From assembly GCF_018324685.1 (NCBI RefSeq), contig NZ_AP023354.1, forward strand, positions 6,096,426-6,160,425: 64,000 bases of DNA. The letters run 5' to 3'. The stretch's first letter is position 1, and each line of letters opens with the position of its first letter. The notes beneath the pieces are model-generated. The model worked only from the letters and a program-made list of their open reading frames with translations. It did not search any database and had not been told where the DNA came from. A program made the translations under genes and the position numbers. Shown one piece after another: positions 17,972 through 24,486 of the stretch. This DNA is from Actinocatenispora sera. Lineage in GTDB: Bacteria > Actinomycetota > Actinomycetes > Mycobacteriales > Micromonosporaceae.

Positions 17972-18448
17972 ATGAGCGACCCGAACGAGATCATCCTGCG
18001 CCCGGTGGCCCGCGTCGTCGGCGGTCGGCCCGAGATGTACGAGGACCACTGGTACGACGTGCAGGCGGTCATCCGGTTGGCCGAGCGGTTCGAGCCGTCG
18101 GCGCTGCAGGGGCTGGGCGACTTCTCCCACCTGGAGGTCGTCTTCCAGTTCGACCGGCTCGACGAGGCGGACGCGCAGCGCGAGCCGCGGCCGCCGCGCA
18201 AGAGCCCGGACGGCCCGCTGCTCGGTGTCTTCGCACACCGCGGGCCGTTCCGGCCCAACCGCCTCGGTGTCTCGGTGTGCCGCTTGCTCTCGGTCGACGG
18301 TCGCGACCTGCACGTGGCCGGTCTCGACGCGCTGGACGGCACGCCGGTACTGGACATCAAGCCGTACCACGTCGAGTTCGGTCCGAGTGACCCGGTGCGC
18401 CAGCCGGCCTGGGCCACCAGGCTGATGGCCGAGTACTACCTGCCCTGA
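17972..18448 (+). CDS. TrmO-like (TsaA/UPF0066) S-adenosylmethionine-dependent protein
   Basis: Protein of 158 residues of the TsaA/TrmO beta-barrel family. The signature runs FAHRGPFRPNRLGVSVCRLL followed by LDALDGTPVLDIKPY. In E. coli TrmO methylates N6 of t6A37 in tRNA-Thr. The N-terminus (MSDPNEIILRPVARVVGGRP) and a long mid-loop differ from the enteric enzyme, so the substrate may differ. The next gene, a methyltransferase, follows after 23 bases, so the two may be co-transcribed. Confidence 0.82.
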   Translation: MSDPNEIILRPVARVVGGRPEMYEDHWYDVQAVIRLAERFEPSALQGLGDFSHLEVVFQFDRLDEADAQREPRPPRKSPDGPLLGVFAHRGPFRPNRLGVSVCRLLSVDGRDLHVAGLDALDGTPVLDIKPYHVEFGPSDPVRQPAWATRLMAEYYLP

Positions 18449-18471
18449 CCGCACGGCGTCGGTGGGCGACA

Positions 18472-19137
18472 GTGGCGCGACGGGAGAACCGTGACTCCAG
18501 CACCGACAGCTGGCTGGCCGACGTGCGCAGCTCCTACGACACGGTCGCGGGCAGCTACGCCGAGCTGATGCGCGACTCGCTCGACACGGACCCGTACATC
18601 CGGATGGTGCTGGCGTCGTTCGCCGAGCAGGTACGCGCCGCGGGCGGTGGCCCGGTGGCCGACATCGGCTGCGGTCCGGGCCACGTGACGTGTCACCTGG
18701 CGGGGCTGGGTCTCGACGCGTTCGGCGTCGACCTGTCCCCCGGCATGATCGAGGTGGCCCGGCGGACGCATCCGGACCTGCGGTTCGAGGTGGGCTCGAT
18801 GACCGATCTGGAGCTTCGCGACGGCTCGGTCGCCGGCCTGATCGCCTGGTGGTCGCTGATCCACGTCCCGGACGACGAGGTGCCCACCGTCTTCGGCCAC
18901 TTCCGGCGGGTGCTGCGGCCGGGCGGGCCGCTGCTGCTCGGTTTCCACCTCGGCAACGGGTCCCGGCTCAAGACCCAGGGGTACGGCGGGCATCCGATGC
19001 GGGTGCACGTGCACCGCCGGCGACCCGCCCAGGTGGCGGAGTGGTTGCGGGAGGCCGGATTCGGCGTGCGGGCCGAAGTGGTACTCGCACCCGAGGAGGC
19101 GGTGCCGGGCGCGGTGCTGTTCGCCCGGCACCGCTGA
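18472..19137 (+). CDS. Class I SAM-dependent methyltransferase
   Basis: Methyltransferase of 221 residues. Motif I is VADIGCGPGHVTCHLA, the acidic end of strand 2 is FGVDLSPGMIEVARR, and motif III is LRPGGPLLLGFHLGN. It belongs to the UbiE/Methyltransf_11 group of small-molecule enzymes; no substrate can be proposed. GTG start, 23 bases behind the TrmO-like gene. Confidence 0.85.
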   Translation: MARRENRDSSTDSWLADVRSSYDTVAGSYAELMRDSLDTDPYIRMVLASFAEQVRAAGGGPVADIGCGPGHVTCHLAGLGLDAFGVDLSPGMIEVARRTHPDLRFEVGSMTDLELRDGSVAGLIAWWSLIHVPDDEVPTVFGHFRRVLRPGGPLLLGFHLGNGSRLKTQGYGGHPMRVHVHRRRPAQVAEWLREAGFGVRAEVVLAPEEAVPGAVLFARHR

Positions 19138-19157
19138 CCCACCGGTACCGGGTCGGG

Positions 19158-19420
19158 TCACGGGACGTGGACCGGCACCTCCACCTCGGCCAGCCGGTGG
19201 GCGAGGATCGGATCGGCCATGGCCGGCCCGGTGTAGCCGATCAGTGCACGCACGTCGCGAGCAGGTCGGAGAAGCCGGTCATGGTGGCCACCCCGCCGCC
19301 GTGCAGCAGCAGGAACGGTCGGGTGCGGTCCCGATCCGGACGGTGATCCGCGACGGAGCCGGCCTCGTCGAGGCGGACGGTGTGGTGCCTGGTGGGCCGC
19401 AGCGGATCCCGGTTCGACGC
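19158..19420 (-). pseudogene. Remnant of an alpha/beta-hydrolase gene (internal deletion and frameshift)
   Basis: On the minus strand one frame reads HTVRLDEAGSVADHR and then FLLLHGGGVATMTGFSDLLA, the N-terminal strand and HGGG oxyanion loop of an alpha/beta hydrolase. It stops at a TGA (plus-strand 19241-19243). A second frame then reads ALIGYTGPAMADPILAHRLA and EVEVPVHVP before ending at 19158. That second part resembles the cap/late region of the same family, so roughly the middle of the gene, with the nucleophile, and everything after the VPVHV strand are gone. I see no plausible start codon. This is a decayed gene, not a functional short protein. Confidence 0.7.
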
Positions 19421-19433
19421 CCGGCCGGGCGCA

Positions 19434-20915
19434 CTACCGGGTGGCGACGAGCGTGCCGGTGGCGCCCCGGTCGGCGTCGGTCATCAGGTGGCTGAGGAAC
19501 GGGTAGTGGCCCGGTCCCGGCAGGGCGAACTCCACGAAACCACCCTGACCGGGTTGCAACGCCAGCGCCTGCGCCGCACCCCGGGACCTCTCGCCGGGGC
19601 GTACCAGGTAGCCGCCGTCGCCGTAGACCGTGTCGAACTGGGCGCCGACCACGTGGAACGCGATCGGCCGGGTCAGCCCGGCGTCGACCACCCAGATGCG
19701 CACCCGGCCATCTGCCTTCGCCGCCAGCGGCGCGTACCGGTACTGGTCGTAGTAGCCGTTGAAGACCACCGCGTCCGGCGTACCACGGCTCATCTTGGCC
19801 GCGTCGCCGGTACCGCCGTCGGGGCCGAGGTAGAGCTCGGCGCCGACGAGCACGTACTCGGCCGCAACCGGCCGCAGGTCGGGCGGGTCGATGACGATCG
19901 CCCCGTACATGCCGTTGCCGATGTGCTGGACCATCGGCGCGGTGGCGCAGTGGTAAAGGAATGCGCCGGCGTGTTCCGCGGTGAAGCGGTAGACGAGTCG
20001 CTGCCCCGGGCCGATGGTGCGCATCGACCGGTCCGGTGCGACCGAGCTGGCGTGGAAGTCGATCGAGTGGCCCAGGTCCGCGTCGTTGACCAGCGTGACG
20101 ACGAACGTGTCGCCGACCCTGCCGTGCAGGGTCGGCCCGGGGACGGTACCGCCGAACGTCCACATGCGTTGGGTCACGCCCGGAGCCACGGCCAGCGTCC
20201 GATCCCGCACGGCCAGCGTCACCCGGTGCACCCTGGGCCCCGCCGCGGGCAGCGCCGCCGGGCGGGCCCGGAATCCGTGCCCGGGCACGGCATCGGGGGC
20301 GATGGTGGCGTCGTGCGTGGCGGTCGCCGGGTGGCCCGACACCCGGATCGTCAGCGTCATCCCGGCCTGCTTGTGGCCGGGCACGGTGCACCAGCCGGTC
20401 TCCCCGGCGTCGACCGGGCCCAGGTCGAGGCGCTGAGTGCCCCCCGGGTTCAGCATCCGGGTGGCCGGGCCGTGCGGGAAGGCCAGGTCGTGGCGTACCG
20501 CGCCGGAGTTGGTCACCCGCAGGATCAGCCGCGTACCGCGCGGCAGGGTGATGGTCGCCGGGACGATGTCCATGTCGACGAGGTGCACCGCCACCGTGCG
20601 CCGCTCGCCGGCCGTGGCCTCTCGCCGATCGCCCGAGTGCCGGCCGACCACGCCGATCAGGACGGCGGCGAGGACCAACACGCCGACGATGGACAGGCTC
20701 ACCAGCAGCGGACCGCGGCCCCGGTCCGGCGCACGCGCACCGGCTGGTGCCGCGCCGGTCTCCCGGGCGCCGGGCGCGGTGTCGTCGGCGCCGGGCGCGG
20801 TGTCGTCGGCGCCGGGCGCGGTGTCGTCGGCGCCGGGCGCGGAGTCGCCGGCGTCGGGCGGGGTGTCGCCCGCGTCGAACGCGGAGTCGTGGGCGGGTGG
20901 CAGCTCGGAGGTCAT
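19434..20915 (-). CDS. nirK: Copper nitrite reductase (NirK type) with fused N-terminal cupredoxin
   Basis: Three-cupredoxin enzyme of 493 residues that should reduce nitrite to nitric oxide outside the membrane. It has an N-terminal low-complexity tail with an AP/GADD repeat and a transmembrane helix (LLVSLSIVGVLVLAAVLIGV). An extra cupredoxin follows, with type 1 copper ligands in RHDLAF (His) and CTVPGHKQAGM (Cys, His, Met). The NirK core has HSIDFHAS (type 1 His, catalytic Asp, type 2 His), FLYHCATAPMVQHIGNGMYG (His-Cys, His, Met), FHVVG (the catalytic His region) and YPFLSHLM (type 2 His). ATG at 20915 follows the family. It diverges from a DUF2249 gene and heads an NO-related island. 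Confidence 0.88.
   Translation of the reverse strand: MTSELPPAHDSAFDAGDTPPDAGDSAPGADDTAPGADDTAPGADDTAPGARETGAAPAGARAPDRGRGPLLVSLSIVGVLVLAAVLIGVVGRHSGDRREATAGERRTVAVHLVDMDIVPATITLPRGTRLILRVTNSGAVRHDLAFPHGPATRMLNPGGTQRLDLGPVDAGETGWCTVPGHKQAGMTLTIRVSGHPATATHDATIAPDAVPGHGFRARPAALPAAGPRVHRVTLAVRDRTLAVAPGVTQRMWTFGGTVPGPTLHGRVGDTFVVTLVNDADLGHSIDFHASSVAPDRSMRTIGPGQRLVYRFTAEHAGAFLYHCATAPMVQHIGNGMYGAIVIDPPDLRPVAAEYVLVGAELYLGPDGGTGDAAKMSRGTPDAVVFNGYYDQYRYAPLAAKADGRVRIWVVDAGLTRPIAFHVVGAQFDTVYGDGGYLVRPGERSRGAAQALALQPGQGGFVEFALPGPGHYPFLSHLMTDADRGATGTLVATR
20779..20841. repeat. Three perfect 21-bp tandem repeats in the nirK N-terminus
   Basis: Three identical copies begin at 20779, 20800 and 20821. They encode, on the minus strand, the heptad APGADDT in the disordered tail before the membrane anchor. 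Copy number probably varies between strains. Confidence 0.9.
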
Positions 20916-21016
20916 GCGCAGCGACCCTCTCGTACGTGGGTGGGCGGCCACCGAGCCCTGGGGCGTGGGCTCGGTGACCCGTACCGCGCCGGTGCCGCGG
21001 CTGGCACCGTGGAGTA

Positions 21017-21044
21017 GTTTTCACTATGTCACTGATAAAAACAA
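21017..21044. promoter_or_regulatory. AT-rich regulatory region between nirK and the DUF2249 gene
   Basis: ttttcactatgtcactgata and the following aaaac form an AT-rich block in otherwise GC-rich DNA, 25 bases before the DUF2249 start and about 100 bases from nirK. Similar blocks stand at three other promoters of this island (22716-22745, 22987-23013, 23991-24023), which suggests one shared regulator. Confidence 0.45.
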
Positions 21045-21068
21045 GTTCGCTGACGTTGAGGAGCCGCG

Positions 21069-21560
21069 GTGCCGAGCGATCCGACCACCTCGTCGCTGAC
21101 CCGGGTGCTGACCCGGGCACTGCGCGGCCTCGGCGAGGCCGGCTACCCCGACGACGCCAGCCGGCTGGCCGCCGCCGGCTGGGTGGCGCTGCGCCGGACC
21201 CACCCGGTCGAGGCGAGACAACTCAACGGACTGCTGCACTACCTGGCCAGGTTGCCCGAGCAGACCGAGCCGGCAACCGACGAACCGAAGGAGTCGACGG
21301 TGACCACCGAGGACAAGCAGTTGGACGTCCGCGCCGAGCTACCCGCCCGGCGGCACGAGCTGATCTTCGCCACCTACGCGGGACTCGCGCCCGGCGAGGC
21401 GTTCGTCCTGATCAACGACCACGACCCGAAGCCGCTGTACTACCAGTTCTCGGCCGAGCACGCCGACGCCTTCAGCTGGGAGTACCTGGAACAGGGGCCG
21501 GCGACCTGGCGGGTACGGATCGGCCACACGGGCGAGGGCGCGCCGACCGCCGAGGCCTAG
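21069..21560 (+). CDS. DUF2249-domain protein of the NO island
   Basis: Protein of 163 residues. Residues 1-65 are a helical N-terminal part (LTRVLTRALRGLGEAGYPDD, then AGWVALRRTHPVEARQLNGL). The C-terminal DUF2249 domain starts at LDVRAELPARRHELIF and continues with LAPGEAFVLINDHDPKPLYY and ATWRVRIGH. DUF2249 proteins accompany hemerythrins, NnrS and nitrite/NO reductases, and their biochemical role is unknown. GTG start behind GAGGAG. Divergent from nirK. Confidence 0.82.
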   Translation: MPSDPTTSSLTRVLTRALRGLGEAGYPDDASRLAAAGWVALRRTHPVEARQLNGLLHYLARLPEQTEPATDEPKESTVTTEDKQLDVRAELPARRHELIFATYAGLAPGEAFVLINDHDPKPLYYQFSAEHADAFSWEYLEQGPATWRVRIGHTGEGAPTAEA

Positions 21561-21722
21561 GGGGCTGTTTCGGGGCCCCGGCCGAGCGAGGCGAGTCCCG
21601 TTTGTCTGCTCGCAAGGTGAAGGGCCGTTCGTGTGCCGGGCTTGCACACGGGCTGACCGACCACGCGGCGAGCGGGCAACCGGGGCCGCCGCGGCCGGCA
21701 CGCGGGACTCCGAAACAGACCC
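21561..21722. mobile_element. Possible MITE-like element with 20-bp terminal inverted repeats
   Basis: The left end (21561-21580, ggggctgtttcggggccccg) matches the complement of the right end (21703-21722) at 17 of 20 positions. The element of about 162 bp has no coding capacity. It begins one base after the stop of the DUF2249 gene. No convincing target duplication is visible, so it may instead be a large terminator-like structure. Confidence 0.35.
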
Positions 21723-21755
21723 AGGCATCGCGGCCTCCGCCCAGGCGGGCACATC

Positions 21756-21802
21756 GCCGCATCGACCGTCCGCGCACGATCCTCGTGGACGGTCGATGCG
21801 GC
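21756..21802. terminator. Terminator hairpin between convergent genes
   Basis: Perfect 16-base arms (gccgcatcgaccgtcc and its complement) with a 15-base loop. It lies between the convergent DUF2249 gene (ends 21560) and hemerythrin gene (ends 21866). Together with the 162-bp inverted-repeat element, this accounts for the 305-bp gap between the two genes; I see nothing else in it. Confidence 0.85.
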
Positions 21803-21865
21803 CCACTCTCGCCGACCGGAGCCCGAGCGCCGGGCCGGCAACACCCGCCGACCGGGTGGCGCGGG

Positions 21866-22603
21866 TCAGTTCCGGCGCCGCCGGGTCACCTGCATCGCCC
21901 AGCGATCGGGCCCCTCCCGCAGGTAGCGGAAGCCGAACCCGCCGGGGTCGAGGCGGTCGAGCCGGCGCCAGACCCAGCCGAGGTCGGATCCGGATCGCAA
22001 CTCGATCCGGTCGCCGACGGGCAGTCGCAGCAGCCGCTCGCTGAGCGCCGCGATCGCGTGGTCTGCCGGCAGCGCGTCGACGTCCACCACCGGACCTTCG
22101 GTCAGCGCGTACCACTGGTGCCGGCGGCCGGTGAGCAGCGCGGTCGCCGTCGCCGGATGTGGTGTGCCCGCGCCGGCGACCAGCGACTCCTCCACCTCCA
22201 GATGCCGCTTCAGCTGCGCGACCAGGTCCCGCACGGTCGCGACGAGACGGGCCGGCCTCCAGTCCGGCCCGCCCGCGGCCGCGCCCGCCAGCAGGTCGAC
22301 CAGGCGGCGCAGCCGCACGTGGTCGTCACCGAGCCGAGCGAATCCGGCGTCGGCCGGGCCGGCCGGGAACAGCAGCCACTCCTCGTCCGCGGCCTGCCGC
22401 AGGACCTCCGTGCGCAGGTAGCCGACCAGCGCAGCGAGCTCGGCGCGCGGCCAGCGATGCGGCAGCGTGGCGAGCACCGCATCGGCGCGCAGCGTCACCT
22501 GTTGCAGCAGGAGTTCGTGCTCGCCGGCCAGGGTGCGTGGCCCCGTGGCCGTTGCTGTCGCCCCCGGTTGCGGTGCCACCTGCCGGTCCTGGTGGGTGAT
22601 CAC
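21866..22603 (-). CDS. Hemerythrin HHE-DUF2249 fusion protein
   Basis: Protein of 245 residues. The N-terminal four-helix hemerythrin domain has candidate iron ligands in GEHELLLQQV (His), AADEEWLLFP (Glu), LGDDHVRLRRLVDLL (His) and LKRHLEVEESLV (His, Glu). Residues about 165-245 are a DUF2249 domain (VVDVDALPADHAIAALSERL, then DRWAMQVTRR). Such proteins bind oxygen or NO at a diiron site and are linked to nitrosative stress and repair of iron centres. GTG at 22603 is behind GGAGGTGAGG; the longer frame to 22750 would run over the promoter palindrome of the neighbouring gene. Confidence 0.82.
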   Translation of the reverse strand: MITHQDRQVAPQPGATATATGPRTLAGEHELLLQQVTLRADAVLATLPHRWPRAELAALVGYLRTEVLRQAADEEWLLFPAGPADAGFARLGDDHVRLRRLVDLLAGAAAGGPDWRPARLVATVRDLVAQLKRHLEVEESLVAGAGTPHPATATALLTGRRHQWYALTEGPVVDVDALPADHAIAALSERLLRLPVGDRIELRSGSDLGWVWRRLDRLDPGGFGFRYLREGPDRWAMQVTRRRRN

Positions 22604-22723
22604 GAACCTCACCTCCGCACGGTTTCCCCCAACGCTTCGTGGCGTTCCGGCGATGGCGGCGTTGCGGGCGGTGTACCCGGTCGGCCGCGCGAACCCGCCG
22701 GCTGCGAAGCGATTTCCACTAAG

Positions 22724-22739
22724 TACAATTCTTATTGTA
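22724..22739. promoter_or_regulatory. AT-rich palindrome upstream of the 70-residue gene
   Basis: tacaat-tctt-attgta is a perfect inverted repeat with 6-base arms, extended imperfectly on both sides (actaag / tctact). It lies 28 bases before the GTG of the small gene and about 120 bases upstream of the hemerythrin start, so it could act on both divergent genes. Confidence 0.55.
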
Positions 22740-22766
22740 TCTACTGCCACGAGTGAGGTGCGGACG

Positions 22767-22979
22767 GTGACGTGGCCGGATTCTCACAATCTCACCGGTC
22801 CCGATGGTCGCGGCGCCGAGCTGGACGAGCTGGCCCGGCGCCGGGGCGCAGAGCAGGTCGAGCTGGCCGAGCTGGCCGAGACGTTGCGCGACTTCGTCGA
22901 CGCCAACCCGGAGTTCGAGGTGCCGATCGACCGGCTCGCCACCTGGCTGGCCCGGCTCGACGACGAGGACGACGGCTGA
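22767..22979 (+). CDS. Small conserved-looking protein of the NO island, unknown function
   Basis: Protein of 70 residues: an N-terminal VTWPDSHNLTGPDGRGAELD segment, then a charged helix-rich part (RRGAEQVELAELAETLRDFV) and PIDRLATWLARLDDEDDG. No cysteine or membrane segment. GTG at 22767 has GAGGTG ten bases upstream; GTG at 22758 is the alternative. It lies between the hemerythrin gene (divergent) and the winged-helix regulator gene (same strand, 41 bases further on), so it probably belongs to the NO-response set. I do not recognise the family. Confidence 0.6.
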   Translation: MTWPDSHNLTGPDGRGAELDELARRRGAEQVELAELAETLRDFVDANPEFEVPIDRLATWLARLDDEDDG

Positions 22980-22986
22980 CGTCGGT

Positions 22987-23013
22987 TGTTTCACCGATGC
23001 GTTCGTGTAAACA
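22987..23013. promoter_or_regulatory. Operator-like inverted repeat before the winged-helix regulator
   Basis: tgtttcac and gtgtaaaca are inverted (one-base difference in length) with a 10-base centre. The site ends 7 bases before the regulator ATG at 23021, a position suited to autoregulation. Confidence 0.5.
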
Positions 23014-23020
23014 TGGACGC

Positions 23021-23734
23021 ATGGGGGCACGGGAGTCGTTGCGCGATGCCGACGGGCCAACCGCCGCGGGCGGCAGTCGCGCTCGTGTGCTCGCCCTGCT
23101 GCAGGAGTCGGGCCGGCCGTTGAGCGTCAGCGAGCTGGCCGAGCAGGTCGGGCTGCACCCCAACACCATCCGGTTCCATCTCGACGGCCTGGTCGAGGCC
23201 GGCGCCGTCGAGCGCACCGCCGAGGATCGCGATCAACCGGGACGGCCCCGCACGCTCTACGCGGCCCGCCCCGATTCGGCCCGTGCCGGCCAGCGCAGCT
23301 ACCGGCTGCTCGCCGAGATCCTGGCCAGCTTCGTGGCGGCCGAGACGCCGCAGCCCGCGCAGGCGGCGACCCGGGCCGGCCGGGCCTGGGGCCGCTATCT
23401 CGCCGAGCGGCCGGCGCCGTTCCAGCGGCTCGACGCCGACTCGGCATCCGCACAGCTGGTCGCCACGCTCGACGACATCGGGTTCGCCCCCGAACCGGTC
23501 ACGGCCGGCCGGCGGCGGCAGATCCTGCTGCACCACTGCCCGTTCCGGGAGGCGGCCGAGCAGCACCGCGACGTGGTGTGCGCCATCCACCTCGGGCTGA
23601 TGCAGGGGGTGCTCAGCGAGATCGACGCTCCGCTGACGGCCGATCGGCTCGACCCGTTCGTCGAGCCGTCCCTGTGCGTGACCCACCTGACCGCCGGGAA
23701 GGCCCGGTCGGCCAGTGACCGCGGGCGCCACTGA
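23021..23734 (+). CDS. Winged-helix regulator with cysteine-containing sensor domain (SufR/ArsR-like)
   Basis: Regulator of 237 residues. The winged helix is at about 15-85 (PLSVSELAEQVGLHPNTIRF, then LDGLVEAGAVERT). The C-terminal half carries three cysteines in LHHCPFREAAE, DVVCAIHLGLMQG and EPSLCVTHL, spaced like the Fe-S ligands of SufR-type repressors. I infer an iron-sulfur cluster that reacts with NO or oxygen and controls the surrounding genes. ATG at 23021 is taken; ATG at 22997 would add eight residues but would cover the operator-like repeat. Confidence 0.82.
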   Translation: MGARESLRDADGPTAAGGSRARVLALLQESGRPLSVSELAEQVGLHPNTIRFHLDGLVEAGAVERTAEDRDQPGRPRTLYAARPDSARAGQRSYRLLAEILASFVAAETPQPAQAATRAGRAWGRYLAERPAPFQRLDADSASAQLVATLDDIGFAPEPVTAGRRRQILLHHCPFREAAEQHRDVVCAIHLGLMQGVLSEIDAPLTADRLDPFVEPSLCVTHLTAGKARSASDRGRH

Positions 23735-24072
23735 CCACCGCCGCGCTTCCGCGCACCTGCGGCACTTGCTCGCCATCTGCCGCGCCGACCCGTACCGGCC
23801 ACGTCGGCACGGCGACCGGCAGCCCGCCGCGGTGCGTCATCGCGTGCCGACGCTCCCCCGGCACGCCGACGTGCAACCGCCGGTCGAGGTGCGCCGCACG
23901 GGTCGATGCACCCACCGCGAGCCGACGCGTCGGCCGCCGCAGCGGATCCGGATCGTCACCGTCGGGCCGGGCCGTGACCCCGGCACGTCACTAGTTTATA
24001 CTAGCTCTACTAGTAAAAACTAGCGGACGACCAGTCCGCGGTGCGGGTCATCGCCCCAGGAGGTGTCGACCA
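23735..24072. other. Intergenic region with one strong operator
   Basis: 338 bases between the regulator stop and the MIP18-type gene. The first 250 bases are GC-rich without a convincing reading frame or hairpin; a short open frame there has shadow-like composition. The last part carries the large AT-rich inverted repeat at 23991-24023 and the ribosome site AGGAGG at 24057. Confidence 0.6.
23991..24023. promoter_or_regulatory. 33-bp AT-rich inverted repeat upstream of the MIP18/NnrS-like operon
   Basis: ctagtttatactag and ctagtaaaaactag are inverted copies matching at 13 of 14 positions, with spacer ctcta. Each arm is itself nearly palindromic (ctag ... ctag). The composition contrasts sharply with the GC-rich surroundings. 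It stands 50 bases before the GTG at 24073 and is the best operator candidate for the winged-helix regulator upstream. Confidence 0.75.
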
Positions 24073-24486
24073 GTGACCGCTCCACCGACAGCCGAACCCG
24101 ACCCGCGCGCACCGAACCCGGACGAGCACGGCGACAGCGACCCGTTGCCGGTCACGGCGTGGCTGGCCGCCGGGCAGGACGCCGAACCCGACCCCTTCCT
24201 GTACCGGGAACTGCTGCGCGAGGTCATCGACCCCGAGCTCGGCGTCAACATCGTCGACCTCGGCCTGGTGTACGGCATCCGGGTCGCCGACGGCCTCGCG
24301 CGAATCCGGATGACGCTGACGACGCCCGGCTGCCCACTCGGCGCGTACCTCGACGACGAGGTACGCGCGTGCCTGTGGGCGGCGCCCGGCGTGGCGGACG
24401 TCGAGGTGCAGGTCGTGTGGGATCCGCCCTGGCGACCGGAGATGATGAGCGACCGGGCCAAGGCCCAGCTGGGGTGGAAGCTCTGA
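24073..24486 (+). CDS. MIP18/PaaD (DUF59) iron-sulfur assembly protein
   Basis: Protein of 137 residues. After a disordered N-terminal 35 residues the DUF59 domain reads LLREVIDPELGVNIVDLGLV, YGIRVADGLARIRMTLTTPG and CPLGAYLDDEVRACL, with the reactive cysteine in TTPGCPL, then VVWDPPWRPEMMSDRAK. SufT/MIP18 proteins help load Fe-S clusters. In this island it may repair NO-damaged clusters or mature the regulator or membrane protein. GTG start behind AGGAGG. Its TGA overlaps the ATG of the next gene. Confidence 0.88.
   Translation: MTAPPTAEPDPRAPNPDEHGDSDPLPVTAWLAAGQDAEPDPFLYRELLREVIDPELGVNIVDLGLVYGIRVADGLARIRMTLTTPGCPLGAYLDDEVRACLWAAPGVADVEVQVVWDPPWRPEMMSDRAKAQLGWKL

Noticed and set aside
19241-19243. 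In-frame TGA in the hydrolase remnant considered as a selenocysteine codon
   Set aside because: The following codons in that frame make no hydrolase sequence; similarity continues in another frame, so this is decay and not recoding.
20779-20841. Regularly spaced repeats considered as a CRISPR array
   Set aside because: The copies are directly adjacent, without spacers, and lie inside a coding frame. No cas gene is present.
23715-24023. 102-residue plus-strand frame after the winged-helix regulator
   Set aside because: Composition is Arg/Pro/His-rich like a shadow frame and it would run through the AT-rich operator at 23991.
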